A stretch of DNA of 64,000 nucleotides from Hygrophila difformis (GCA_030278955.1 JAOANR010000014.1:38949453-39013452); one strand, 5' to 3'; counted from the stretch's first letter, positions 20,923-31,985 are shown. Notes: generated by a model from the sequence alone, not told the origin. Numbers and translations: made by a program.

Positions 20923-23616
20923 ATGGTGGAATCAGAGTATGAGATTGATCTGGGAAACCTCATGGCATTTGACTCACATTACCAATTGGTTTCTCCTCTC
21001 TCATCCAGGTACTTTCCCATTTCAGTTGATAGGCTTGTGAAATTGTCAGTTGATGTCCAGTGCAGCATAAGTTTGTATATTGCATTTTCTTTTAAATGAT
21101 AGATTTCCTGTGTTACACAGGGAGGAGGTTGTGAAGGAAGTCATTGAACATGGTACAAAATTAGTTCAAGCTGTTGCAGATGCTCTTTTTAGTTTGCCTT
21201 CAACAGAAGACCGTGATGGACCCATTGTAGTGTTGCCGGGTCCTACTACAAAATTGCCCCGAGAAAAGCCAGTAAGCTTTCTATTCCATCTTCAGAACTT
21301 AATGAAGCATGCTTATCTCACATTGGGCCAGAATTGGAGATGTTTGTGGGGTGGGTTGTATTGATTAGAACTTGGGAAAGGAGATGAAAAATACCGTTAA
21401 GAATATAGAAGTCATCCAGAAAATTGCAATGTTACTTTGGTGCTCACAATTTCGTCTAATGCATATATTATTTGAAATTAAACAGGTTTCCACAACCTCA
21501 AATTCTTTCTCCATCTGAAATCTATGTTGGATTCCAATCAAATTTTATACTCCCTCCATCCCACCCAAATTATTGCACTTACCATATTTGTTTGTCCTAC
21601 CCAAATTGTTAAATTTTCATAAAAAAAATAATTAGCCCACTACATTCTTTCACGTACACACTACTTAAAGACTAATCCCACCTACCTCAGTTACTGTGCC
21701 TAGTTACATTCTCTCTCTTAGCCATACTTAAAAAGTAATATCACCCACCTTAATTCCTGTGCCTAGCCAAAGTGTACACTGTGGTGGGTGCGGAGGGAGT
21801 ATTAAAGATATAAACCGATTTTTAACTTAATACGTTAAACATTAACTAGACCATATTTTAAAATATGAACATATGATCCTTATTAGGATGGAGAGTCATT
21901 GCATTGGAAACTGAGGTATGAAGTTTGCTTTATCGATTCCTCTGTGATATTAGGGCTGACATGTTGGCAGTAAATACGAAATCCTTCGAAGTAGGAATTA
22001 TGAATAGGATAGAAGATTCTTGGCTACATGCATATATTGACTTATCAATTATTCAATTATGCAATAACTGCTGCTTAAATTTTCATTCTTGTTTTGGGTG
22101 ACACACGTCTTTGACCCCTTGGTTCTATGTTGGCTTCAGCTTCCAAAGCCTAAACCTCCAACTAAGTGGGAAGTGTTTGCTCAAAAGAAAGGTTTGCTCT
22201 TCTATATGGCAAAATTGTTTTATTTTGTTGAATTAATATGCACAAGCATGTTTATCTGCAGATTTTTAGTTTAAGTCCCTTTGAATATCATTCAGGTATA
22301 CAGAAGCGCAATAAAGAAAAACTAGTTTTCGATGAGCAAACTGGTACTTGGAAGCGCCGTTATGGCTACGATCGTGTAAATGATGACAATGATATACCAA
22401 TCATTGAGGCCAAGAGCACTGACGGTATTATTTATTTTTTCTTATAAATTTTGTTTCATGTCTAAAAGTCATTTGATGAAAGGAACAGGACTTGTTTTAT
22501 ACTACAAAATCCATCAAAAAATGAACATGAGCAATGAAAATCTTTGAGCACATTGTTTAGTTTTAACCATGGTTTCTATCATTTATTCTGTAATAACTGT
22601 TGCTTGTACTTCTCCAGAACCTGGAACAGATCCTTTTGCTGAAAGGCATAAAGAAAAGAAAGGCAGGGTTGAGAAACAGGAGAAAAATCGGTTGCATAAT
22701 CTGAAACAAGCAGCTAAAGTTGGTGCTTTGCCAAGGTTTTGTTCTTTATTCCTGCCCTTTCTAAAAAAAGTATGCAAGATGTTATTCCTTTCAAATAGCA
22801 GAATAGTCCTTGTACTTTCTTGCAGATGCTACTTTCTTATGCTCACTAAAAGCCAATGAAACTATTTCCCATGCATAGTTGCATACCATAAGCTCTGGTT
22901 TTAATTTTGTTGTCATTATTTGTTTGTTTATGAAATTATGAGCTTTAAGCCTTAAGGTAACTTGGTTTGCTTATCCTTTGCAGTCATGTTCAACTTGCTG
23001 CAACTGCATTGCCTATTACCGGAACTCAGGCAAAGCCTAAAAAGGTTAGCAAAGATGAGTTGCAAAATGTTGCAGGACTGGCAGCAACTGCAACTGCAAG
23101 CGGTGGAAAATTTGACAAAAAACTACCGGGGGAGAAGCCCCCAAAGCATGAAAAGAAGTATCGCAAGGTATGTGCTCTCTCCCCCTTCCAAGTTCTTAGT
23201 ACTCGTTCAGTATTTTTTTATAGTTAAATTGACCATCGAATCATCCGCACACAGTTCCTACCGGCTGTGGAGGGATCTGGAATGGGCAGTTTGGAGAAAC
23301 AGCAAACTGAGAAAGTCTTGAACAAGCTAATTAGCAAAAGCTCTCATGAAATACTAAATGTTGAAAAGGTGAGGATTTCGATGAGCCTTTCTTTGTCTAA
23401 TTTGGTGATTGATACCTTTTCGCACTTCAATATTCGATCTTTGTTCGCTGTCTAATTTGTTTTGAATGGTAGGCTGTGAACATGTACAATATGAAGAATG
23501 AGAAGAGGCAAAGAAACAAGTTCCCGAATTCAAGCTCAGGAAAGCTGAAGGCAAACAAGACATCCTTTAAGAAGACTTCAAAGAAAGGCTCATCGAAGAA
23601 GGGGAAATCTAAGTAA
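20923..23616 (+). CDS. RRS1: Ribosome biogenesis regulatory protein RRS1 homolog
   Basis: Eight coding exons with GT/AG borders and a continuous frame: 20923-21008, 21121-21271, 22140-22191, 22296-22424, 22618-22735, 22984-23167, 23255-23368 and 23473-23616. They give 325 residues, close to the roughly 320 usual in plants. The RRS1 domain is clear: [11 protein letters not shown] near the start, [38 protein letters not shown] and [11 protein letters not shown]. The C-terminus is Lys/Ser-rich and nuclear-localising in appearance. The family works with Rpf2 to bring 5S RNP into the pre-60S ribosome in the nucleolus. The ATG at 20923 was chosen because conservation starts right after it. Intron 2 carries a MITE. 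The whole locus sits between diverged direct repeats (18624-19046 and 23819-24127). Confidence 0.93.
21548..21801. mobile_element. MITE inside RRS1 intron 2
   Basis: Starts ctccctccatcccaccc and ends in the inverse, ggtgggtgcggagggag, with TA at both borders. It is non-coding and related to the MITE at 10813-11006. It lies in the 868-bp intron between exons 2 and 3. Confidence 0.8.
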
Positions 23617-23641
23617 TGATATGTTTGGGTCAGAATTCGGT

Positions 23642-23719
23642 TATTTTGCTGGAGTGAGTCCAATGAATATTATAGCTTTATATTTTGCTGGAGTGAGTCC
23701 AATGAATATTATAGCTTTA
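23642..23719. repeat. Tandem duplication, 2 x 39 bp, in the RRS1 3' UTR
   Basis: The 39-bp unit starting tattttgctggagtgagtcc is present twice in perfect tandem, just after the stop codon of RRS1. Confidence 0.93.
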
Positions 23720-23752
23720 GGCGAGGCCTTACGAAATTTTGGTTTCCCCCTT

Positions 23753-23753
<1 letters not shown>

Positions 23754-23815
<62 letters not shown>
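23754..23815. repeat. Poly(T) tract of 62
   Basis: Uninterrupted T run at the left edge of the right direct repeat. It may be the inverted A tail of a retroposition event or simple slippage. Its length is likely unreliable in the assembly. Confidence 0.9.
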
Positions 23816-23818
23816 CTC

Positions 23819-24127
23819 CCCCAAATCCAATGTGATATTGGTCGTTGCAAATTCATAGATGGGGTTGTCAGTGAAGAAATACCCCCACAGGCTTTGTATT
23901 AATGAAATAGGAGTATTGATCAGTACCATAGGTATTAAATTCATGTGTGTGGATACCATTTTATTCTACAATTATGGTGACTTTTGGCAACTAGTAATCA
24001 AGAAAAAACATGTGTGTGGATCTTTCCGAACCACGAAAGTAACGAGTCATCATGATGGGCTTTAGAATCTGCATAAAGTAAAGGGAAAGAATTCAACAAT
24101 CCAAACCTGGTTGAGCTACATATTTCA
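23819..24127. repeat. Right direct repeat bounding the RRS1 segment
   Basis: Same orientation as 18624-19046 and lacks the SINE found there. It begins directly after the poly(T) tract. Confidence 0.82.
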
Positions 24128-24337
24128 AACTAAAGAATGGAATTTCAATTACCCTAATTCGGAAGTCCACCTGGGTTGGTACACCCTTTATTCATTCTGA
24201 ATTATGTACAATGTACCAAGAATACAGGCCATGTTACAAACTTACTAAAGGGCTTGCAAGTAAAAGCACTCCTCAAGAGTCAAGATGAAGCACTCGGCAA
24301 AAGGGGATCTTTTAGCTTTCCATCATCATTCCCCCTA
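24128..24337. other. Intergenic space between convergent RRS1 and NCS1 transporter genes
   Basis: No gene seen. It probably contains the 3' UTR of the transporter on the minus strand. Confidence 0.5.
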
Positions 24338-25960
24338 CTAGTGTCTACTCTGCACTGATGAAAATACCCAGTACAAAATCCCAGACAACAAGAAGCTAAA
24401 GATCCACGAATTGTTGTAAATCACAGCGAACACATGAGGAGGGGCAGAATTCAAAGCCCCCACCTTTTGCAAGAAGCCCGGAATCACAGGTAAAACCCCC
24501 AACACCAATGCCCCAACTGCCGCCAAATTGAAACCCCCACAATAGTAGTACGCCCCTCTCGGATCGTTACTGTACAATTCATCAACACTCAAATCACTTC
24601 CCCGAATCAGATAATAATCCGCCAAAATTATCCCCCCAATTGGCCCCATCAAAGCCGAATTCCCCACAAGCCAAGTGTACACAAAGCTCTCGCTCGACTG
24701 GAGAAGCCGCCACGGCTGACAGACAATCCCAACCAACGCCGTCAGCAGCGCGCCTCTCCTGAACGTGAACCTCGACGGGCTGAGGTTCACCAGGGCATTC
24801 GCCGGCGCCACCACATTCGCGGCAATGTTGGTCGTGACGACGGCCAATGTGATCCCGAATATCGACAGGATTTTCGTCCAGACTCCCCCAATTCTCCCCA
24901 GGAGCTGCACCGGGCTGGATATCAACGTCCCGAATATCGCTTTCGTCGACGATGTCACCACCAGGCCTGCCAATGTGTAAAGTCCCATGAAAACCGGCAG
25001 CCCTGCCTGCCCGATTATCTGATCCTTCTGGCTCCTGGCGTACCGCGTGAAATCCGGGATGTTGAGCGCTAATGTCGCCCAAAAACTAATGTTCGCTGTC
25101 AGTGATGGGAAGAATAACGACCAGAATTCGGAATTGGAGAGCCTGGAGGATAATTCGAACAAATGGCCGAATCCGCCGGCGTTGACGTACGACCAGACGA
25201 CGAGGCAGCCGGTGAGGATCATCAGAATCGGAGCGGCGTACTTTTCCAGCTGCCGAATTCCGTCCATTCCTTTCCAGACGGCGCCCAATTGCGCCGACCA
25301 GAACACGATGAAGCAGGCGAATTCGAGCGGGGAAGTTCCGAGCCAGGGCAGAGATTGGGCAAAGGTGGAGGCTTTGATCGTTCCGGGAAGAAGCAGGAAA
25401 ATGGCCTCGCCGCCGATCCACGTTTCGATCCCGTACCATCCGCAGCCGACCAGCGCCCTAAGGAGAGTGGCAATGTGGGCTCCCCTGATTCCGAAAGCCG
25501 ACCTGGCTAGAACGGGGAAGGAGATTCCGTACTTGGTGCCAGCGTGTCCTGTCAGAATCAGCGGCAGTAGGAGAATCAAATTGGCTACGAAAACCGTCGC
25601 GATCCCTTGCCACCAGGCCATTCCCAGATCCACCAGACTCCCGGCGAGGTAGTACGCCGGGACCGACACCACGAGCCCCACCCACAGGCTCGCCATCTCG
25701 TCCCCGGACAGAGTCCGGTCGTGCGCCGCCGTCGGCTTGAGATCATCGTTGATTAGGGAAGGATGGGGCTGGAAGCCCTCCGATTTGGGAATTGAATCGG
25801 AATGTCTTCCTGATGAGGACATTAGCGGCATTAGCCCACACCTCCTCCGAAGTCGCAATTGGGGTTTGACTTTGGACAGCGCCGGAGTCGAATTGGGACG
25901 GAGAAGGGTAAAGGGGTGGGGGTGGGGGTGGGGGTGGAGGGTGAGGCATAAGGAGAGCAT
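24338..25960 (-). CDS. PLUTO: Plastid nucleobase transporter of the NCS1 family (PLUTO-like)
   Basis: An uninterrupted 540-residue frame without introns, like its Arabidopsis counterpart. Residues 1 to about 80 are rich in Ser, Arg, His and Pro and lack acidic residues early on, fitting a chloroplast transit peptide. From about residue 88 the protein is a string of roughly twelve hydrophobic helices of the cytosine/purine permease family. The hallmark [14 protein letters not shown] lies at 174-187, and the [12 protein letters not shown] stretch of the later core helices is also present. The family co-transports uracil, guanine or adenine across the plastid envelope. Another Met (44) could serve as start, but only the longer form gives a full transit peptide. 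An HPHPHPHP run near the N-terminus comes from a GTGGGG microsatellite (25914-25940). The gene is GC-richer than its surroundings. Confidence 0.93.
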   Translation of the reverse strand: MLSLCLTLHPHPHPHPFTLLRPNSTPALSKVKPQLRLRRRCGLMPLMSSSGRHSDSIPKSEGFQPHPSLINDDLKPTAAHDRTLSGDEMASLWVGLVVSVPAYYLAGSLVDLGMAWWQGIATVFVANLILLLPLILTGHAGTKYGISFPVLARSAFGIRGAHIATLLRALVGCGWYGIETWIGGEAIFLLLPGTIKASTFAQSLPWLGTSPLEFACFIVFWSAQLGAVWKGMDGIRQLEKYAAPILMILTGCLVVWSYVNAGGFGHLFELSSRLSNSEFWSLFFPSLTANISFWATLALNIPDFTRYARSQKDQIIGQAGLPVFMGLYTLAGLVVTSSTKAIFGTLISSPVQLLGRIGGVWTKILSIFGITLAVVTTNIAANVVAPANALVNLSPSRFTFRRGALLTALVGIVCQPWRLLQSSESFVYTWLVGNSALMGPIGGIILADYYLIRGSDLSVDELYSNDPRGAYYYCGGFNLAAVGALVLGVLPVIPGFLQKVGALNSAPPHVFAVIYNNSWIFSFLLSGILYWVFSSVQSRH

Positions 25961-26528
25961 GAGTACAGATTCAGAGATGGAAGTAGGGGTGGAGATGGAG
26001 ATAATAAATACAGTATGTGGTATTTGGGGAAATTGGGGAAATTGGGATTAGGCGATGATGAGTCGTGGGAAGACAGACAATTGTGTGTCGCAATCAAATG
26101 AATGAACAATGAGTACGCAATTGGCAGCGCTATTAATTTGAGGGGCTTTAATTTATCTTCCACAAGGTGGGAGCTTTCCTGTATAATTATGACAAGAGAG
26201 CAGCATCATATACTTCTATGTAAGAGAAACAAGATAATGAGATTCCAGATCGATGCTGTACAATTGGAAAAAAAAACAGTCATCTTTATGAATATTGAAA
26301 AATGATGGGATATATGTACGCCATGAATCACATGATTCTTCTATATACTGAATGTGTGACTTGAGTGTGTGACACCCTAATCCAGAAACACCAAGATTCT
26401 TTTATTTTTTATTTTTTATTTTTTCCACGGAATAAATTATTAGCAACTAGCAACTAATTAACTATCTCATTATTTGTCGGGTAGAGATTGTTTGCAACTT
26501 GCAAGTGGTTGCACATGCAACTACCATA
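25961..26528 (-). other. Upstream region of the NCS1 transporter; no other gene
   Basis: Read from the minus strand, the first 90 bp are CT-rich like a 5' UTR, with a weak TATA-like TATTTATTA at about 26000-26010. The rest is AT-rich without a coding signal. Confidence 0.4.
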
Positions 26529-26791
26529 TACTTCCTCCGTTCCTTTTTAATTGACACGGACCCACATTTCATGCAATCCAATACACGTTTTCAATTCGTA
26601 ATAACTCAAATTCCATAAAAGTAAAAATTATGAAAATTTGATATTTTAAATCTATGCGATTAGACGAATCCAACAAGATCCCACTTGACTATATTTATCT
26701 TATATAATTGTATTAAAAAGTCGAGTCAAAGTTACTCAATGAACAGTGACAAAAGTCAATATGTGCCAATTAATAAGGAACGGAGGAAGTA
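26529..26791. mobile_element. MITE with CTTCCTCCGTTCC ends
   Basis: Left end CTTCCTCCGTTCCTTTTTAA (from 26531) and right end GGAACGGAGGAAG are inverse, with TA on each side. No coding sequence. A diverged member of the same group as 10813-11006. Confidence 0.8.
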
Positions 26792-26904
26792 TGTAATAAT
26801 GTGAGAGTTGTGCTGTGTAATATATGAAATATTGTGTTTTGTGTGATGGGAGAAATGTTTTATGTGATGGAAGAATATGTGATGAGATTGATGTTTTGTA
26901 CCAT

Positions 26905-27080
26905 AGTTGTTAAGATCCCGATCATGATCTTAGGATCTTAGGATTTTACGATCATACATCTCTAGAACGATCCCGATTCCTGTAGGATCTTAAAATTAGT
27001 AAGATCCTGATCCTGATAGTAGAAAGTTATGATCTTATGGTCATACTCTCTCAAACGCTTCTACGATCATACTATCTTAA
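26905..27080. repeat. GATC-rich degenerate repeat tract
   Basis: About a dozen gatc words occur within 175 bp, as agatcc, gatcttagga and acgatcat variants in both orientations. It resembles a dispersed plant repeat with internal inverted symmetry. No class assigned. Confidence 0.45.
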
Positions 27081-27615
27081 ACGCATAAAATTTTTGTAGT
27101 ATTTCATGATTTAGGATCAAAATAATTTTTTTCTTTAATTTTATACTGCATAATGCAATATATGCTTTTTTGTGATCTACGTATATGCATACTTTTGAAT
27201 AGGTTATGCCGGAACCGGATTGATTATTCTCTCTTGTCGGTAGCAAAATAAGTACTTATAAATATATAGGGAGTAGCGACCATGCATTGGCTTTTTTTAA
27301 AACAAAAACTATATACTTGTATTTTTCAACAAAATGGCCCCCCAACTTTTGAATTTTTCTTAAATTATTAATAAGTACTATCTAATAGTTTAGTTTTTAG
27401 AAATGAAAATACGAACACTTTTAATCTCTAAACAAAATAGTTTTGAAACAAACCAAACAAAAATGATCTAATTTATAAGAATAATCTCAAAATTTCTCAA
27501 AACTCCAAACCCACAAGGTTGTATGTGTTCGAATATAATTTGTAATTTTCAAATTAATAATTCATGCATGAATGCCATTTTACAGATTGTTCTGTAAGGT
27601 GATTCTTTTGCACCT
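27081..27615. other. Gene-free AT-rich stretch
   Basis: Nothing recognisable was found between the GATC-rich tract and the SINE-like copy. Confidence 0.5.
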
Positions 27616-27728
27616 TTTTTTGCGAAACCGTATATTCCCAGGTCACATTGGACCCAATACTAATCTCTCGGGAATCTGCAAGGCAATTAAGGGCGTCTCT
27701 CTCGAAGCAGTGTTTTGCATACACAAGG
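27616..27728 (-). mobile_element. SINE family 2 copy with poly(A) end
   Basis: On the minus strand the copy runs from cttgtgtatgcaaaac through cgcccttaattgcc and gggtccaatgtgacctggga to gtttcgcaaaaaaa. The body matches 16262-16340, and the 3' end matches 57023-57085. I could not find a convincing target duplication. Confidence 0.6.
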
Positions 27729-28023
27729 CTTCTTAAGTATTTAGGAATAAAGGCCAAAATGGTCCTTTATTTTTGCTAAAAAAATCAATAGTCCTTTAGG
27801 TTTCAAAATACCCAAATAATCCTCTACATATGCATAAAATAGCTAATATAGTTCTTTTATATTATTAAAATGGGCTAGTGAACATCCACACTTTTTATTT
27901 TTAACTCCAAACTTTCAAAAACTTTCATTAAGGCCCTAGGAAGATTTGACTTTGTACAAAAAGGTCCTCTTTCAAAACTTAAATAATTTTATTATCCATA
28001 TGACTTCGGATCCACATGAAAAT
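27729..28023. other. AT-rich region left of the pararetrovirus primer site
   Basis: May be viral leader or host DNA; the boundary is not visible. No gene. Confidence 0.4.
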
Positions 28024-28036
28024 TGGTATCAGAGCC
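28024..28036 (+). promoter_or_regulatory. Pararetrovirus primer-binding site (initiator tRNA-Met)
   Basis: TGGTATCAGAGCC is complementary to the 3' end of plant initiator tRNA-Met. It marks position 1 of a caulimovirid genome. Confidence 0.85.
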
Positions 28037-28232
28037 TAGATTTTATTGAAGAACATATTAATTATATTATTTATAATATTTTATCTCTTAATGGTGAAGA
28101 TTTAATTATTTAATAGATTCAATTAATTTGAAACATACGAGTTATTTCCAAATTTGGAAATAAAAAATAAATTTTTCTTCTTGAACTTGTCTATAAGAAA
28201 AGATATTATTAAAATCAATTTCTTTCATAAAA

Positions 28233-28616
28233 ATGAGAGGAACTGACTGGAAAGAAATTGATCTGGATAGCTCTAAGTTCTCACAAGACTTAAGAGAAAT
28301 CCAAAAGACGATTCAAGATTATGGTAACCGGGTATTAGTTTTACCTGAAAAAATCGATAACTTGAATCAATCAACAGAGGAGATCTTGAAATTATTTCAA
28401 GATCTAAAGAAAGAGATTGTAAATCTGAAATTTGATATTTCGGATATCAAGAAAAGGCAGAAGGATGTTCTTGGATCTTCCAAGAATAACCAAGCCAATA
28501 TTAGAGATGTATTCGGACCTGAACAAGCTTTACATCAAAAATGTAAAACAACTATGGTTCCAAAGCAAAAATCACAAGAAGAACTGATGATTGATCTCCT
28601 GAAAACAATCGAATGA
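28233..28616 (+). CDS. Pararetrovirus small coiled-coil ORF
   Basis: An intact 127-codon frame, Lys/Glu/Leu/Ile-rich, with heptad-like spacing in residues 25-80 that suggests a coiled coil. Its stop overlaps the next start as ATGA (28613-28616), the arrangement used by badnaviruses and tungroviruses for coupled or leaky-scanning translation. Small coiled-coil proteins of caulimovirids bind virions. The function here is inferred from position and form only. Confidence 0.6.
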   Translation: MRGTDWKEIDLDSSKFSQDLREIQKTIQDYGNRVLVLPEKIDNLNQSTEEILKLFQDLKKEIVNLKFDISDIKKRQKDVLGSSKNNQANIRDVFGPEQALHQKCKTTMVPKQKSQEELMIDLLKTIE

Positions 28617-29880
28617 GTGTTTCCATAGCAGATCTACAAGAACTAGCAGAATCATTTTCCCAGCTTAGGATTATGGATCTAGTTAATGTGAAACCCAGTG
28701 AAGTTCTTCAGTTGGGTTATGCGGAATGATCAGGATCCAACATGACCCACGATGAACTGCCTGATGTTCCAATGAGAGAAGGTACGGACTTCCGCACGAA
28801 CATGTATCCGGAGGTGATGATCAATCCCAGGCGTAACCCAGTACGGAACCCGAGTAGGGCACCGACTCCTCACCCTGGGCTAAGATGGTGCTCAAACCAT
28901 TAAATTCATATGGTATAATACTGAACCTCGACGTTATCAACTTCCGAAACATTGAGGAGTTGATCGACGAATGGGTAGCTTCAATGAAAATTGCAGCAAC
29001 CACCCTGGACTTCGACAAAGAGAACTTTGTCATATTAATATAGCCGAGTCTCGAAGGAACTACAAAATTAGGCTGGAAGAATTCCACAGCAGTGCTGAAG
29101 GAACAAATCTTTGAGGGAGAATCCAAAAGCACAATCTGCGAGCGATTTGGCATCCTATTCAAAACTCACTTCATAGGAGATGATTATTTTGATGAAAATG
29201 AAGTCGAAAAGGCCAAGGTCTATACACAAGCCCTCTTGGAACTAGAGTTAAGAAGTATTTGCGCAGTAGATGAATATATCTACTGGTTTTATAAATATTT
29301 CTTTTGGAGTAAGATGACGTCCGAAGTAGCATGCCCCATGTTGTTTGCAAAGATTTGCAGCCTATGGAGGGAGATGTTGATCCAATCATACTCAGTACCC
29401 CCTGGTATGGTGGACTCAATAGCTCGAAGAATGTCCTTTTTGAAGGATAAGCTCAGAGAATGGTGTCAACAGGCTGCAGCCCAAAAGAAAATCAAACGAC
29501 TAAGTGGTAAAATAAAAAGAACCCCTCTTTGCTGTGAGAATAATGATTTTCCAACAATTATAGGAGAATCAGAAGAAAAGAGAAGAAAGAAGAAAAGTCA
29601 AGGCTCTTACAGAAAGAGTTTCAGAAGACTTCCATACGGAGAGAAGAGCATAGTGGTCCAAGAGCAAGGCCAGAACATACAAAACTGGACTTAGAACGGG
29701 AACGACAAAAAGTTCATCCTAAAGCTCAACTAGCTCAGCCGCAAGGAGCACGGGGAGAACGACGTCAAAAAGAACATTCAGACGAGCCCATACCCGAGCC
29801 AACAAAAATTTCAAAGACTGCAACTATTGAAAGTGTGGAGCCAGAGGCCATATCTCACCCGATTGCCTTCAGAATCGTGA
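28613..29880 (+). pseudogene. Pararetrovirus coat-protein region, broken
   Basis: Starts at the ATGA overlap and reaches a stop after 38 codons (28727-28729). A further stop is at 29041-29043, and a longer open stretch covers 29092-29694. That stretch shows the caulimovirid capsid look: a Phe/Tyr-rich core (YWFYKYFF), a DKLREWCQQ helix and a C-terminal Lys/Arg-rich tail. A decayed zinc-knuckle-like Cys/His cluster follows at about 29818-29865, with a stop in its middle and one Cys codon changed. The product would package the genome. It is not functional in this copy. Confidence 0.72.
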
Positions 29881-30022
29881 GATACGAATATATGAAGCAC
29901 GGGGGATATCGTGGAAGCGGTCTACCATGGAAAGCTTATACCAGTCTATCAGTTTGAAGACATCCCCTCGGATGAAAATATCTACGAGGAAGAATTAAGA
30001 AGCGACTTAGACTCATATTCAG

Positions 30023-30787
30023 ATGGATCTTCAACCGAGTCTGACTGAAGAAGACATTATTCAAACCACTAAAAACTTGTCTGGATTCTTTATCTCGAAT
30101 CGAACCATGGAAAGAATAATGCGAAAAGATTCCAACCTCAGCCCATACGACGGATTCGATATCGGCGGGATTGTACGAGTTCTCAATCAAATGGGACTCA
30201 ACCAGAGAAGACATAACATCATCTACAAGGTAAGTGCAGGTGAGTTTGCAATTCCCATGGAACTTACTTGTAATGTTATGGATATGCAATTAATTCCTAA
30301 GGAAGAGATTCTCAAGGAATTAAGTAGAATGAAAGAAAAGATTGTCATTACTATGAAATAGATCCATATAGGAGCCATCGAAGTAGTAATCAAGGCAACA
30401 TTCAAAGAAGGTATTGATTCTGAATTACATCTATCAGTTACTGATTGAAGAATCAATAACCTTAGAGATGGTCTTCTTGGGGCTATGGTAGGAAATTTAT
30501 ATGCAAGAAAATTAATGTTTGATATTCATCCTAAAATTTCCTATAACTTAGCCGACCAAGATTTTAGCAGAGTGCTAACGTGTCATCAGGATTTCAAAAG
30601 AAAAGATCTGATGAAAGAAGGGAACATACCATATTCTATAACTTATAGAATCTCTTATGCACTTTCCAATAGTCATCATTCCGACCTATTTCTCATGAAA
30701 GAGTACATAGAAATTCCTATAATTTTCAAGGAATTTGCTAAAATCATGAGTCCAAATCCTACCAAATTCCAAGGTTATGAGGAGTTG
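30023..30787 (+). pseudogene. Pararetrovirus movement-protein region, 5' part
   Basis: Open stretches at 30023-30361 and 30485-30787 are separated by stops at 30359-30361 and 30446-30448. The region between about 30360 and 30680 carries the 30K-superfamily movement-protein signature: an HIGAIEV-like strand, the KLMFDIHPK strand and the SYALSNSHHSD stretch. Such proteins form tubules through plasmodesmata. The frame is cut at 30787 by the Ty3-gypsy insertion and resumes at 49476 after a phase change. Confidence 0.78.
30783..30787. repeat. Left 5-bp target-site duplication of the Ty3-gypsy element
   Basis: agttg, repeated at 49471-49475 after the 3' LTR. Confidence 0.9.
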
Positions 30788-31960
30788 TGGTGTGGAAGCC
30801 AGGACAACTGCTACAGTAATTCCTTTCCGGAAGGACCCTGTTCGAGGAAGCAGACCAAGAAGTTCACATCCCATGTAGCATAATATCTGAAGGATAATTT
30901 TGATCGAGAGCTGTCCAAGATTTCCAACATCCGATCCGAAGCAACTTTGCTCCTACAACTCGAGCAGACAGATGTCCGGGATCCGGAACCATGACCCGGA
31001 AGACCGATCAGATGAAGAATATCATTTTGCTATTATTTTTGTAATAGTATAGTATTAATATGCCTTAATTTGTCTAAGGCATAAAAACGATAGAAAACCC
31101 TAATTTTGTAAGTTGGTATATGTGAACCTGCAAGTAAGTACATCCCTGCCAGAGGTGAGTACATCCAAGATATGAAGTGAGTACATCAAAGCCAGGAGGT
31201 GCGTACATCCAGGGCATGAAGTGAGTACATTCAAGGCCTGAAGATGGTACGTGTCGCGAGCCTCATGTCGCTAACCACGTCTCACGACATGGCTCTTGCC
31301 TAGCGACACAGTGAAGATGGTACACCCAAGACCTGAAGATGGTACATTTTAATTGTGAAGATAGTACATCCAAGCCGTGAAGTGGGTACATGTCGCGAGA
31401 CTCATGTCGCTAAACCATGTCTCACGACATGATTCTCGTTTCACGACATCACTCCATACACCGACCCTGCAACCTTCATGTACCGACCCTGCACTTTCAT
31501 GTACCGAACCTGTAGCCTTCATATACCATACCTGTAACCCTCATGTACCAACTTCACCAATCCACACCTAAGCCAATTTTTTATGTTTTCTTCATTTTTC
31601 TTATGTAATGTTATGTATGGGGCATTGACAAGTATATATAGCCTCCCCCTACCATTTTAAACACACCTTTTTGAATGAAGTAAGACTTAGTTTTTTTAGC
31701 AAGAATCTCCAAAAAGATCATCTTCCTCCATATGAACCAAGTTCATTTGGACAATCTCAATCAACTAGGTTGTGAAGCTTACCTTGTTGATTTCATACCA
31801 ACACTTTGAACTTAATGAGGTTCTGAGGACAAGACATAGAGGCTTGTTTGCCTTCCATTGTTGAATTCTTGGAGTTGGAAGCTTCCTTATCATCTTCTTC
31901 TTCACCTACTTGTTTTTTCTTATTTTTCCTTTTCAAGAATGTATCCTATGATCCTTGGCA
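30788..31960 (+). repeat. 5' LTR of the Ty3-gypsy element
   Basis: Starts TGGTGTGGAAGCC and ends CCTTGGCA. Between about 31130 and 31390 it contains 22-bp imperfect tandem repeats built on gtgagtacatccaag, plus two copies of tgtcgcgag...catgtcgcta. Confidence 0.92.
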
Positions 31961-31972
31961 TTAGTTAGAATT

Positions 31973-31985
31973 TGGTATCAGAGCC
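31973..31985 (+). promoter_or_regulatory. Primer-binding site (tRNA-Met) of the Ty3-gypsy element
   Basis: TGGTATCAGAGCC, 12 nt after the LTR end, complementary to initiator tRNA-Met. Confidence 0.88.

Noticed and set aside
23641..23959. Poly-Phe and poly-Lys frames
   Set aside because: Produced by the 62-nt poly(T) tract.
31130..31390. CRISPR-like array
   Set aside because: Repeats are imperfect, directly adjoining and without unique spacers, inside an LTR of a plant retrotransposon.
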